From Craterostigma plantagineum (taxonomy: Eukaryota > Streptophyta > Magnoliopsida > Lamiales > Linderniaceae), in assembly GCA_027422505.1 (NCBI GenBank), contig JAPQWV010000018.1, positions 19,858,001 to 19,922,000 of the forward strand: 64,000 nt of DNA. The letters are read 5' to 3'. The notes beneath the pieces are model-generated. The model was not told the origin of the DNA and did not search any database. It saw nothing but the letters and a program-made list of their open reading frames with translations. A program made the position numbers and the translations under genes. Each line of letters begins with the position of its first letter. Position 1 is the first letter of the stretch. This document shows positions 12,718 through 23,063 of this stretch, piece after piece.

Positions 12718-13067
12718 GGGGCTTTTACAATTCAGACCCTCTCATAAGTTTCATTTAGGTTTCAGGCTCTGTTAGAAAATTTAGAGTTTTAAGGATCCTA
12801 TTTCTGCAGAACCACTTCATTGTTCTGCTATAATACTTCATTGTTCTACAATACCACTTCATTGTTCTGCAGTACCACTTCCTTGTTTTGAAATAGCACT
12901 AAACGATCATCTGATACCAGTTTATATACATTTTATAACACTGGCGTAAACTTAGGTCATTATCTCTAAATTTTATAAAAATTGGGTCCTTTAAACAACA
13001 GTTTTTTCTGATAGGGTCTGGAACCTATTTTAAAATTTTTTTTGGGGGCCTAAAACGTAATTTGCAC
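12718..13067. mobile_element. Small MITE with 9-bp target duplication
   Basis: A 9-bp direct repeat TAATTTAAA flanks it at 12709-12717 and 13068-13076. The ends are weakly inverted: GGGGCTTTTACAATTCAGAC on the left, GTGCAAATTACGTTTTAGGC inward from the right. Inside, a 21-bp unit containing CCACTTCATTGTTCTGC is repeated four times at about 12810-12895. The 9-bp duplication suggests a Mutator-type origin. Confidence 0.6.
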
Positions 13068-13076
13068 TAATTTAAA

Positions 13077-14570
13077 ATCATCCGATTTCGTTCAAATACG
13101 TCAATCCAAACGCACTTTCATTTTTATGTTTTTGATGCCACATGTTCACACTTCCAAAAGCGAACTTATGGGCTTAAGAGACGAGTTCGGTTCATTTCGC
13201 AAATGAGACGCGTTCGGTTTTTTTCTGAGCTCGGCTCGGCATCTTCGGAAAAAACTGTAAGATTCGCTTTGTTACGACATGTCTGTTCGATTCAATAGTC
13301 TCTTTTCGAAAGTCACGATTGTTCGTTCATAGAGACTATCCGAAAAATGAAGTCTCTGGAGTTTGGGTTATTATAAATTGTGGATTGTTTTTAATCGAGA
13401 ACCACTTAGTTTTGGAAAACACAAGCAAACGGGAAGTGTTCTGTTCTTGGGAATTTCAACGTTTTTTGTTCGTATAATTAATGTATATTTAGAAGTATCG
13501 TGATGCTAGTTTATACCCATAACAGGATCGTGAGGGAACGAATGGCTTAAAGACATTGTGTTTCAGACAATCTTCGAAAATTTCCTGAATTAATATATTC
13601 TATTGACATCTACATACCAGTAGACTCAATACATATGCAGATGGAATGTATACAATAATCCCAGAATAAACGGGAATGCAAACTCTATTTTTCCCATTGC
13701 TATAGTTCTTTGGAGTATTCTAATGCCTGGTTGGAACCCCTAGTAGGTAGGCACCTTGTCCTACGTACCAGGTCGGAGTTCTTTAATCGTGTAATCCTCC
13801 ATGGTTGTGTCGGACAGGTCTTCACTGCCGTGACAATGGACTCATTGTTCACTAGAAGTCTATGGTTCGAGTCACGACCTCTTGATCAATACGTAATGGC
13901 TGTAAAATAAGATGTGTGTTCTAGGTCTGCTTCACGACCTACTATTAGAGCATTGACATGACGTTTTTAACTTTGGAAGTAGATCCCGCTGGAGTTGGTC
14001 AAGGCCTTTAAGCATACATTTCCCGGCCACGACGGATAGTTCATCACGTTCTAGACTTGTTCACGTCCTCTACGGAACATCTTCATGACCGTGACATATC
14101 ATGACTTTGTTTTCTTGGTCTTCTACCAGGAGCATCTATTTGTTATGGAGTTGGTCACAGTCTTTAAGCATCGCATCATGTTGCTAGGACGTCCGTGATT
14201 GATAGATCCACTATGTTACCGGAAAGAGTTGTTTGGGCTTTTTTAGCCTTGTATGTTTGTTTTTGAAATGAAAAACTCGATGTCATTGGAAAAAATGCCT
14301 TTAATTTAATTTCTAAGCGAGTGCATATTAATTTTCTTGATAGGCGCAATTCCAATTCTTCAATTCTTTTTTTTTCTCTGATCGGTCTCTTCGTCTTCAA
14401 TCCCCGAATCGACAGGTCACCTTCTTCACCTCTAAAATTCCCATTTTCAGAAGTTGCTCCATTGAAAGGCTCGATTGGCCTTGGATGCAACCAAGTTCCC
14501 ATCTTTTTCCAATGTCGAAGCCTCATCCTTTGACACTTCTTTACTATGTGGATGATGTAGTAAAGCAACT
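13077..14570. other. Intergenic DNA, nothing firm
   Basis: It contains GTTCGGTT/GCTCGGCTCGG-rich sequence at about 13165-13250 and otherwise unassigned sequence. Open frames on both strands between 13710 and 14570 match nothing I recognise. It ends at the ATAAC target duplication (14571-14575) of the copia element. Confidence 0.4.
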
Positions 14571-14575
14571 ATAAC

Positions 14576-15093
14576 TGTTGAATGTGACCATTATGTCGAC
14601 AAAGGCAAATAGAAAGAGCACGTGGGACTATGAGAAAAAGCAAAGCTACTCATTGATAGGCGCCTGACAGATTTGTCAAAAGCAATAGGGAGAAAAGAAG
14701 AGAAATTGTTTTTGGCTGCTAAAGGAATTCGTAAAGGCTGCGTATATTTTTCTTATGTTCAGACTATTACTAAAGGATGTCCCTTGCCTATAAATAGGCA
14801 TTAGACGAGTAGAAAGAAAGACCACCACAGCCATATAGATCTTATCGTCTCTGATTATTTCTTTGTAGCTTACTACTCCTAGTTGTGTAGCTGCTTTTGT
14901 ACCACGTCAGTGTACGTATTTGTAATCACTCCGCATAATAAAGAAGTTCTACCCTCCGGCCCGTGGACGTAGGTCATTCTGACCGAACCACGTAAATCTT
15001 GTGTCGCTGTCCAAATTTATTTTTCGTCTTGTTTATTTATTATCGTCATTTTTCGGGCATAATAATTATCGGGGATTTCTGCATATCCATCCA
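14576..15093 (+). repeat. 5' LTR of the copia element
   Basis: A 518-bp LTR starting TGTTGAATGTGACC and ending in CA. It carries a TATA-like CTATAAATAGG at about 14788. It differs from the 3' LTR by scattered substitutions, including its last bases (CCATCCA against CCTAACA). Confidence 0.93.
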
Positions 15094-15132
15094 ATTGGTA
15101 TCAGAGCCAACCCGATTTATATTTTAGCCACC

Positions 15133-18100
15133 ATGACGACAATTGAAAAGTTCGACAGAAATGTCAACTTTGCAATGTGGAGTCTGAAATGGAGGCCATA
15201 CTCATTCAAGACGGTTGTGATGTGACGCTTGAAGGTGCAAAGAAGAAACCAACCGAAATGAAGGAAGATCAATTTAACGAATTGGACAAGAAAGCCAGAT
15301 CGGCTATTATATTAAATCTCTCTTACGAGGTTTTACAAGATGCCACGGAGACGACGGCCATGGGTATGTGGGATGCGTTAAAAGCTATCTACATGAAGAA
15401 GACTAAGGATAATCGGCTTTATTTAAAGCAGAAGCTATACAGTATGAAAATGACGGAAGGTACTTCTATTCTCTCGCATCTCGATAAATTCGATTCTATC
15501 ATTATTGATTTGGAGAATTGACGGATGAAGATCATGCCATAATATTGTTGTGTTCCCTTCCCTCGTCTTTAAAGCATTTTCGTGACACTATTGTATATGG
15601 GAAAGATACGATATCGTATTCTAGTGTCAAATCTGCATTACAATCGAAAGAACAGATAGACAGAGATATAATGGGAGAAACAATTGGTAGCCAGGCAGCA
15701 AGCCTGTTTGCACGGGGAAGACCAGCATAGAGACGCTGAAAATAGCAGATCTAAAGAAAGGTCGAAATCCAGGTACAGAAATAAAGTCTGTAATTTTTGC
15801 AAGAAAAAGGTCACATCAAAGCTGATTGTTTTAAATTAAAAATAAGGAGAAAATAATCAATAATTTATTTAACCCGCCGAAGCTAGTGTAGCTACTGATG
15901 AGAACGACGAACTATTTTTGTAGCAACTGCAAATATTGTTAGGTCTGATAATGAGTGGATCTTAGATTCGGGTTGTTCTTACCACATAAGTCAGAGTCGG
16001 GATTGTTTTTCCACATATGAAAAATTCGATGGTGGATGTGTCTTAATGGGAAATGATGCTCCGTGTAAAGTTGTTGGTAAAGGCGCAGTTAGGATCAAGA
16101 TGTTCGACGGAATCATCCGAGCGCTCACAGAAGTCAGACACGTTCCAGATATGAAGAGAAATCTTATCTCTTTAGGCACACTTGAATCTCAATGGTGCAG
16201 GTTCTCAGGTGAAGGTGGAGTTTTGAAAATTGCCAGATGTGTTCTTGTCGTGATGAAAGCTTGCAGGTCTGGAAATTTATATATATTTTGCAGGGAACTA
16301 CAGTTACAGGTTCTGCTGCATTTTCGACATCCCCGGAGGTTGATACCACGAGAATATGACATATGCAACTTGGACACATGGGAGAAAAATGCTTGACGAT
16401 TTTAAGCGAGCGGGGCCTACTTTGCGTTCAAAGTACTGGTAAGATGGATTTTTGCGAACATTGCATTTTTGGGAAGCAAAAACGAGTCAGCTTTAATTCG
16501 CCAGCAGTCCACACGACGAAAAGTACATTAGACTATATTCATTCTGATGTATGGGGTCCTTCTCGTGTTCCGTCCAAAGGTGGTGCAAGATATACGTTGT
16601 CTTTCATTGATGATTTTTCAAGGAAAGTTTGGGTCAATTTTCTTAAACAGAAAAGTGATGTTTTTCTAACATTTAAACAATGGAAAAATTTGATTGAAAA
16701 GCAGACAGGAAAACAGATAAAGCGGTTGCGGACAGATAATGGTTTAGAATTTTGTGGAAGCGAGTTCAACGATTTTGCAAAAATGAAGAAATTTCTCGAC
16801 ATCACACAGTTCGAATGACGCCTCAACAAAATGATGTTGCCGAGCGCATGAACCGGACGCTTTTAGAGAGAGCTCGATGTATGATCTCCAACACTGGGTT
16901 GATAAATGATTTTTGGGCTGAAGCTATCGCAGCAGCATGTTATATTGTCAACCGCTCACCGTGTTCACCGATCAATTTCAAGACTCCTGAGGAAGTTTGG
17001 TCAGGTACTCCTGCTGATTACTCCAACTTAAGAATATTTGGATGTCCAGCTTATATGCATGTAAACAAGGGAAAGTTAGATCATAGAGCTAAGAAGTGTA
17101 TTTTCCTTGGTTACGCTTCAGGGGTGAAAGGATATAGACAATATAATCCTGATCCCAAAGTCACCCAAATTTATAATTAGCAGAGATGTTACATTTGAGG
17201 AGTTTTCTATGTTACATCCTTCAAAAGAGTCTACTAATTCTTCTAATCAAGAAAAGAATGATAGTGTACACAGCGAGGTGGAGTTCGAGATCAACAAAGA
17301 TCCTTCAGATAACCCTGCTACGAGTTCAACAGATCAAGAGGATGAGGCAGAACCTGATTCAGATCCTGTTGAAGATCAAAGCACCGAGCAGGAATATTCT
17401 ATAGCCAGAGATAGGGAGAGACGAGAGATTCGACTACCACAGCGGTACGTGAATTTAGTTTCGTACGCTTTATCAGTGGTGCAAGAAATAGGTGGAGGCG
17501 ACGAACCTTCTACCTATTCGGAGGCAATAAGCGATGCTAATTCTGATAAGTGGCTGGTAGCAATGAATGAAGAAATGGGTCTCTGCACAAGAACGGTACG
17601 TGGATTCTTGTGCCGCCGCCAAAGAAAAAGAAAATAGTCGGATGCAAATGGATCTTCAAAAAGAAAGAAGGTTTATCTGTTTCGGACGATGCAAGACAGG
17701 CACGATTAGTCGCGAAAGGCTATAGTCAGGTACAAGGTGTTGGCTTTAATGATGTATTCTCACCTGTCGTTAGACATATCTCTATTCGTGTATTGCTTGC
17801 ATTCGTTGCCATGTATGATTTGGAGTTAGAACAGCTTGACGTCAAGACGGCGTTCCTATATGGCGATTTAGATGTACAGATTTATATGAAGCAACCTGAA
17901 GGCTTCATAGTTGAAGGAAAATAAGACCAAGTTTGTTTGTTGAAGAAATCCTTATACGGATTAAAACAGTCTCCAAGACAGTGGTATAAACGGTTTGATT
18001 CTTTCATGTTGGGTCATGGTTTCTCCAGGAGCAAGTATGATAGTTGTATTTACTTCCGGAAGTTAAATGATAGTTTGTTTATTTATCTATTGTTATATGT

Positions 18101-19058
18101 TGATGACATGCTCATTGCGGCTAAGAATCTTGCAGAAATTCACCAATTGAAGGCCTTACTGAATGGTAAATTTGAAATAAATGATTTAGGAGCAGCTAAC
18201 AAGATTCTTGGTATGGAGATTAGACGTGATAGAGGAGCTGGTAAGTTATACCTGACCCAGGAAAGTTTCCTCAGAAAGGTTTTGGAGAGATTTGGCATGA
18301 ACGATGCCAAATCAGTCAGCACTCCTCTTGCTAGCCATTTTAGGCTAAGCGCTGCTCAGTCACCATCATCAGATGAGAAAGAAGCGTGCGTGGCATGAGT
18401 TCCTTACTCAAGTGCAGTTGGCAGTATTATGTATGCAATGGTAGTACACGTCCTGATATTTCACATGTTGTTAGTGTTGTTAGCAGGTATATGGCTACCC
18501 CAGGAAAAGAACATTGGCAAGCAGTAAAGTGGATTCTCAGATACTTGAAGGGTACTCTAAGCTTTTGTTTGGAGTTTAGCAGAAACAGTGATACTCTCGT
18601 TGGCTTCGTCGATTCAGACTACGCTGGTGATCTCGATAAACGACGATCTCTTACTGGCTATGTATTGGAGGTTGTGCATTAGCTGGAAAGCTACTCTATA
18701 GCATGTAGTGGCGTTGTCAACTACTGAAGCAGAATATGTGGCCATTACTGATGCGATCAAAGAAGCTTTATGGTTGACGAGGTTATTTGGCGAATTAACC
18801 CAGAATTAGGGAGTTATTACTATTTTCTGTTATAGTCAAAGTACGATTCATTTGACTAAGGATCAGATGTATCACGAAAGGACTAAGCATATTGATGTCA
18901 AGTATCATTTTATTCGTGAGATCATTGCAGATAAGAAGGTGTTTATCAAGAAGATTAACACGAAGAATAATCCTGCGGATATGTTTACAAAAGCTCTTCC
19001 AGTTTCCAAGTTCAAGTATTGTTTGGACTTGATTAGTGTTTCAGAGATGGTGAACTAG
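15133..19058 (+). pseudogene. copia gag-pol, broken by frameshifts and stops
   Basis: The frame starts MTTIEKFDRNVNFAMW and shifts near 15189. A gag (UBN2-type) region follows to about 15720, with a stop at 15519-15521. A CX2C zinc-knuckle remnant (CNFCKKK) lies near 15790 and a protease segment WILDSG near 15958. Next come the integrase HH-CC region and core (16363-17180, with HSDVWGP, TDNGLEF and an ERMNRTLLERAR motif), then the reverse transcriptase (17610-18398, GCKWIFKKKEG and LLYVDDML), then RNase H (18386-19058, with the KHIDVKYHFIREI tail and MFTKALP). At least five frame changes are needed to read through. The order int-RT-RH identifies copia. No intact product is expected; it is a fossil of one transposition. 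Confidence 0.92.
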
Positions 19059-19130
19059 CCCGTCGGGGCTATGGACGGAGGGAGACATAGATCAATGTGG
19101 ATATGAGACATCACGGTCAAGGTGGAGATT

Positions 19131-19647
19131 TGTTGAATGTGACCATTATGTCGACAAAGGCAAATAGAAAGAGGACGTGGGACTAGGAGAAAAAGCAAAG
19201 CTACTCATTGATAGGCGCCTGACAGATTTGTCAAAAGCAATAGTGAGAAAAGAAGAAAAATTGCTTTTGGTTGCTAAAGGAATTCGTAAAGGCTGCGTAT
19301 ATTTTTCTTATGTTCAGACTATTACAAAAGGATGTCCCTTGTCTATAAATAGGCATTAGACGAGCAGAAAGAAAGACCACCACAGCCATATAGATCTTCT
19401 CGTCTCTGATTATTTCCTTGTAGCTTACTACTCCTAGTTGTGTAGGTGCTTTTGTACCACGTCAGTGTACGTATTTGTAATCACTCCACATAATAAAGAA
19501 GTTCTACCCTCCGGCCCGTGGACGTAGGTCATTCTGACCGAACCACGTAAATCTCGTGCACTGTCCAAATTTATTTTTTGTCTCGTTTATTTATTATCGT
19601 CATTTTTCGAGCAAAATAATTATCGGGGATTTCCGCATATCCTAACA
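19131..19647 (+). repeat. 3' LTR of the copia element
   Basis: A 517-bp LTR matching 14576-15093, preceded by the purine-rich GGTGGAGATT and followed by the ATAAC target duplication at 19648-19652. Confidence 0.93.
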
Positions 19648-19652
19648 ATAAC

Positions 19653-20912
19653 GACTATGAGTAAAAATAATGTGATAAGTATTTCGACCACGAAACCACT
19701 TATCTAGAAGGCTAAAGAGAAATTATCATAGAAAACTAAAGATCTCTATTATGGTGTGGTGTGTTTTATCCTTCATCTGACTATAGTTAAATGATATGTA
19801 GATAATCGAATCAATAGATTATCTTTGATCAGTGACTTCGGCACCTGATATAATAATCCAATTTGTTTTCCTTCCTTGACTTGTTAGACCTGTGCGATAT
19901 TATAAAAAAATCCATTTTTTTCCTTCTTGCCAACTTGCAAATGTGATTTCAACAAATCTACACCTTTCTGTAGAGGCATAAACCACTCCACTTGACTTGC
20001 ATTTATCTCACCACATCATTTATTGGGATTAAATCCGCTTACTCGAATCAAATGGATTCATGGTATTTAGTGGCCACAATACAAAATATAAAGACGAATC
20101 AAGAGACAATAATTATAATGTGGTTCCTATTCAACTCAATGTGAAGTGAACCATCGTACCTTCACGGAGAAAACCCTTATTGATTTTATTGAACAAGTTC
20201 AAGTGTTACAAACTATTTCCGCTTTTTTCATCTATATTATTATATAATTGGTGAGGGGTGCATAAAAATTGTCAAATTTGGTCTGTAAATTATTTGCTAT
20301 TTAGTCCCTCTTTTATAATTTAATTAATTAAGTAATTTTCATATTACTTCTATATTTTAATTTACTGTACTTGTGCCTCTAAAACTAAGTTTCTTCTTAT
20401 ATATTTAAAATTTATATTTCATCTTAAACAGTAGAAATTATGATTTAAAAATTTAAAATAATTTTAATATAATTATATTTGAAGCACACACATCGGGTGT
20501 TTAAGAAAGTACTAGTCTTGTGAATTGATCTTAATCCCAACAAAATTTTGTGCATAATTAAATCAAAAGAAAAAATAAAAATAAATAAAGGAGCATGAAA
20601 TTGAATGAAATAAGACAAATGAAATGGATATCTTCTGTTCTTGGGTTGTTTCATATCAGCCACGAATCCTTGTCTCTTTTCCCTTCGAGTTCCAACATAT
20701 ATGGACCGTGATAATAATTACACTTTTCGTCACTATTCTCTCCAAATTTGAAAATTCAACACATTTCCTACCTACCAATTACCATCTACTCCACTGCTTT
20801 GCATCGACACCCCCACGAAAGAAAATTCACTCGTGCAAATCATTCTCATTCAACTCAAAATCTCTGCGAACGTAAAAAAGAAATTTGAAGAAAAAAGTGA
20901 TCGACAATCAAG
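19653..20912. other. Upstream region of the WAT1-related gene
   Basis: AT-rich DNA with no gene or element ends seen. The last few hundred bases before 20913 should hold the promoter and 5' leader of the transporter gene; no clear TATA box could be chosen. Confidence 0.4.
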
Positions 20913-21569
20913 ATGAGCAATCATCGTCGTCGTTCTTTGATGGGAAATGCAGTGCCCTTGTTGGTCATGGTGTTGGCCGTCACAGCTTTGAGTGTGAATA
21001 TGATAGTGAGCAAACTCGCCATGTCCGACGGCACCAGTTTCTTTGTCTTGACTGTGTATTCCAACGCTTTGGCTGCTCTTATTCTCTTCCCTTGCGGATT
21101 CCTCTTACAAAGGTCGGTCATTTATGCATTGATTGATGAATTGATTGATTGATTATGGTGGGATTTTGTTGCATTTGAGACTTTATCATCATCGTTCGCA
21201 GGGCAAAGATGCCTCCTCTTACATTTCAAGTACTCTGTATGATCTTCTTTCTTGCCTTCTTCGGGTAAGCAGTGACGATGATAAGTACTTAATGTTGGCT
21301 CTCTTGCATTGTTTTCCTTTAAGTAGTAAAGAAACTACTATACCTAATCTTTTGTGTCAGCTCAAGGGTTATCTTCCAATTTTACTAAATTTCAGTATAG
21401 TCTTGGAAGTTTTTGCTAAAGATTTTCCAACTCTCAAACTGAACTTCATTAACTTCGGCGAACGTAGAAAGAATCCTCAATATTTCTGTGTGTATGCAGT
21501 TGTGTAGCAGACATTGGTAGTTATGCTGGCCTAAACAAGAGCTCCCCAACACTTGGCTCTGAGCTACTC

Positions 21570-21915
21570 TGTTAGGCCGATTTTATCCAACCTTGTACTG
21601 AATCAATGGATTAGTATTACCTGATACGATGAATTATGGAAGCAATAAACAAAGTAATACCGTAGACGAATTGTAGAGTTGGAACGAGAGAGCGCGCGAG
21701 TTCTTCAGAAAAGTCGTCAACTCTATTATGATTCAGCAACCCTAAACGATGTATCGTTTAGGGTATATATACACATAAGCCCTAATCGGGCTATTGGGCC
21801 CAAGTTAACTAATATACCCACAAGTCGGGTATATTTACAATTAAATCCTAGGGCGTAATTAAATTACAGAACATAGACTAATAATTAAATGAACACAATT
21901 AAATAATATCTAACA
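21570..21915 (-). repeat. 3' LTR (minus orientation) of the inserted element
   Basis: 346 bp. On the plus strand it starts TGTTAGGCCGATTTTATCC and ends TAATATCTAACA. It is followed by the complement of the polypurine tract (ATCTCCCCCTTT). It matches the LTRs at 27540 (opposite orientation), 30189, 58274 and 60530. Confidence 0.93.
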
Positions 21916-21936
21916 ATCTCCCCCTTTGTGTTCATT

Positions 21937-23061
21937 TTACGTAGTAGCGCGGTCTTCTGTTCTGTAGAAGGATTTCCTCAAATTGAGAACGTACTCGAAC
22001 TGTCTGATGCTTCGGCGAAGGCATAATCTATTCTGAATTTCTTCAATAGCAATATTGCTTAGACTGACGATTTCATCTCGGAACTGCTCGAGGCCTAAGC
22101 TTGCAAGGTCACCTTTTGAAGAGTCAGAATATCTTCTAACTTTACTTCTCAGTTTCTCGATAATGATCCTGAGAGTTCCGTCGCAGTACTTTTCGATTTC
22201 TGAGAGAAACATGACTCTCTTTAGTCCATCCTTGCTGTAGACTACGGAGAGTTCAGGTTCTTTGAAGATGAAGCCATTTGGGTATGATTTGAGTTCCTCC
22301 TCCATGCCGGTGAAATTTGGTCTTGTGAGGTTTACCTTCCTAGCATTATTCTCAATGGCTATCTGGAAGTCATGCCCTGTATAGAAGGTAATATCCCTTA
22401 GCATGTGTCTTTTGATGGCTTCATATCCCAGCTTGTATCGGAATTCTCGTAGGATGAACTTCCTGTAGAGTCTTGATAGCTTGTATACTTCGCTGGGATC
22501 AATGTACTGCAGATTGCCTTCAGTGATCACGTCTTCTGAGCCATCCAGTCGTAGTACTTTGTAGACTGGGTACTTTAGGTTTCTTCCCATTTCCTGGACG
22601 GTGACATCCACTATATCCTTGATCGGTGCCTTCGCTCTCATTCTCTTCTTGTCTGCATCCGTGACCCTCGATCCGCCTTTCGTCGTCCATTTGTATAGGA
22701 AATGGTAGGCCAACTTTTTGGATCCTTCCACATGTGATAGGCCTCTCAGCTCCATTTCATTGTATGGTCGAATTTGACCACGTTCTCGCCAGATTCTGCT
22801 TCTAAGTTCCTCTTGAAATGGAGTTGTGATCTTGTTCCAGGGAGTCTCAGATGTTTCTGGCGTTTCTTCGTAGTCTTCTCCATTTCTGATCTCGTCTGGC
22901 GCCATTCTGAGGCTTGCTTCAACCGCCGCCCAGATTAATCCACTAACGTTGTCCAGTCTCTCTTCAATGTCATCTTCTGTGGGATGGTTGCTGTAGCTTT
23001 GAGATCCCCATCCTTGATCGATAAAGTCGTTGAGCTCAGCCATGGAATCAGGGATATTCAT
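21937..23061 (-). CDS. Retroelement extra ORF, C-terminal part (374 aa)
   Basis: A 374-aa open frame directly upstream of the polypurine tract and 3' LTR. It is hydrophilic, without signal peptide or membrane segments. Recognisable features are acidic N-terminal sequence (TEDDIEERLDN), KYPVYKVLRLDGSEDVI, YIDPSEVYKLSRL and EKYCDGTLRIIIEKL. Similar segments occur in uncharacterised proteins of plant copia-type elements that carry extra ORFs next to gag-pol. The function is unknown. It is not an independent gene: reading the upstream frame through a C8 run at about 23100 with one more base would fuse it to the 736-aa ORF, giving about 1,120 residues. The Met at 23061 is then an internal residue. 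I infer a broken or frameshifted single protein. Confidence 0.7.
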   Translation of the reverse strand: MNIPDSMAELNDFIDQGWGSQSYSNHPTEDDIEERLDNVSGLIWAAVEASLRMAPDEIRNGEDYEETPETSETPWNKITTPFQEELRSRIWRERGQIRPYNEMELRGLSHVEGSKKLAYHFLYKWTTKGGSRVTDADKKRMRAKAPIKDIVDVTVQEMGRNLKYPVYKVLRLDGSEDVITEGNLQYIDPSEVYKLSRLYRKFILREFRYKLGYEAIKRHMLRDITFYTGHDFQIAIENNARKVNLTRPNFTGMEEELKSYPNGFIFKEPELSVVYSKDGLKRVMFLSEIEKYCDGTLRIIIEKLRSKVRRYSDSSKGDLASLGLEQFRDEIVSLSNIAIEEIQNRLCLRRSIRQFEYVLNLRKSFYRTEDRATT

Positions 23062-23063
23062 GT

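Larger units (their letters stand above)
14576..19647 (+). mobile_element. Ty1/copia LTR retrotransposon, full length, decayed
   Basis: The 5' LTR is 14576-15093 and the 3' LTR 19131-19647, with a 5-bp target duplication ATAAC at 14571-14575 and 19648-19652. A primer-binding site complementary to initiator Met-tRNA (TTGGTATCAGAGCC) follows the 5' LTR. The internal order is gag, zinc knuckle, protease, integrase, reverse transcriptase, RNase H, which defines the copia superfamily. Several frameshifts and stops make this copy non-coding as a whole. Confidence 0.95.

Noticed and set aside
14176..14568. 130-codon minus-strand frame and a YVDDV-like string on the plus strand near 14540
   Set aside because: The string resembles a reverse transcriptase motif, but nothing around it aligns with RT and stops follow at once. 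The minus frame has no known motif.
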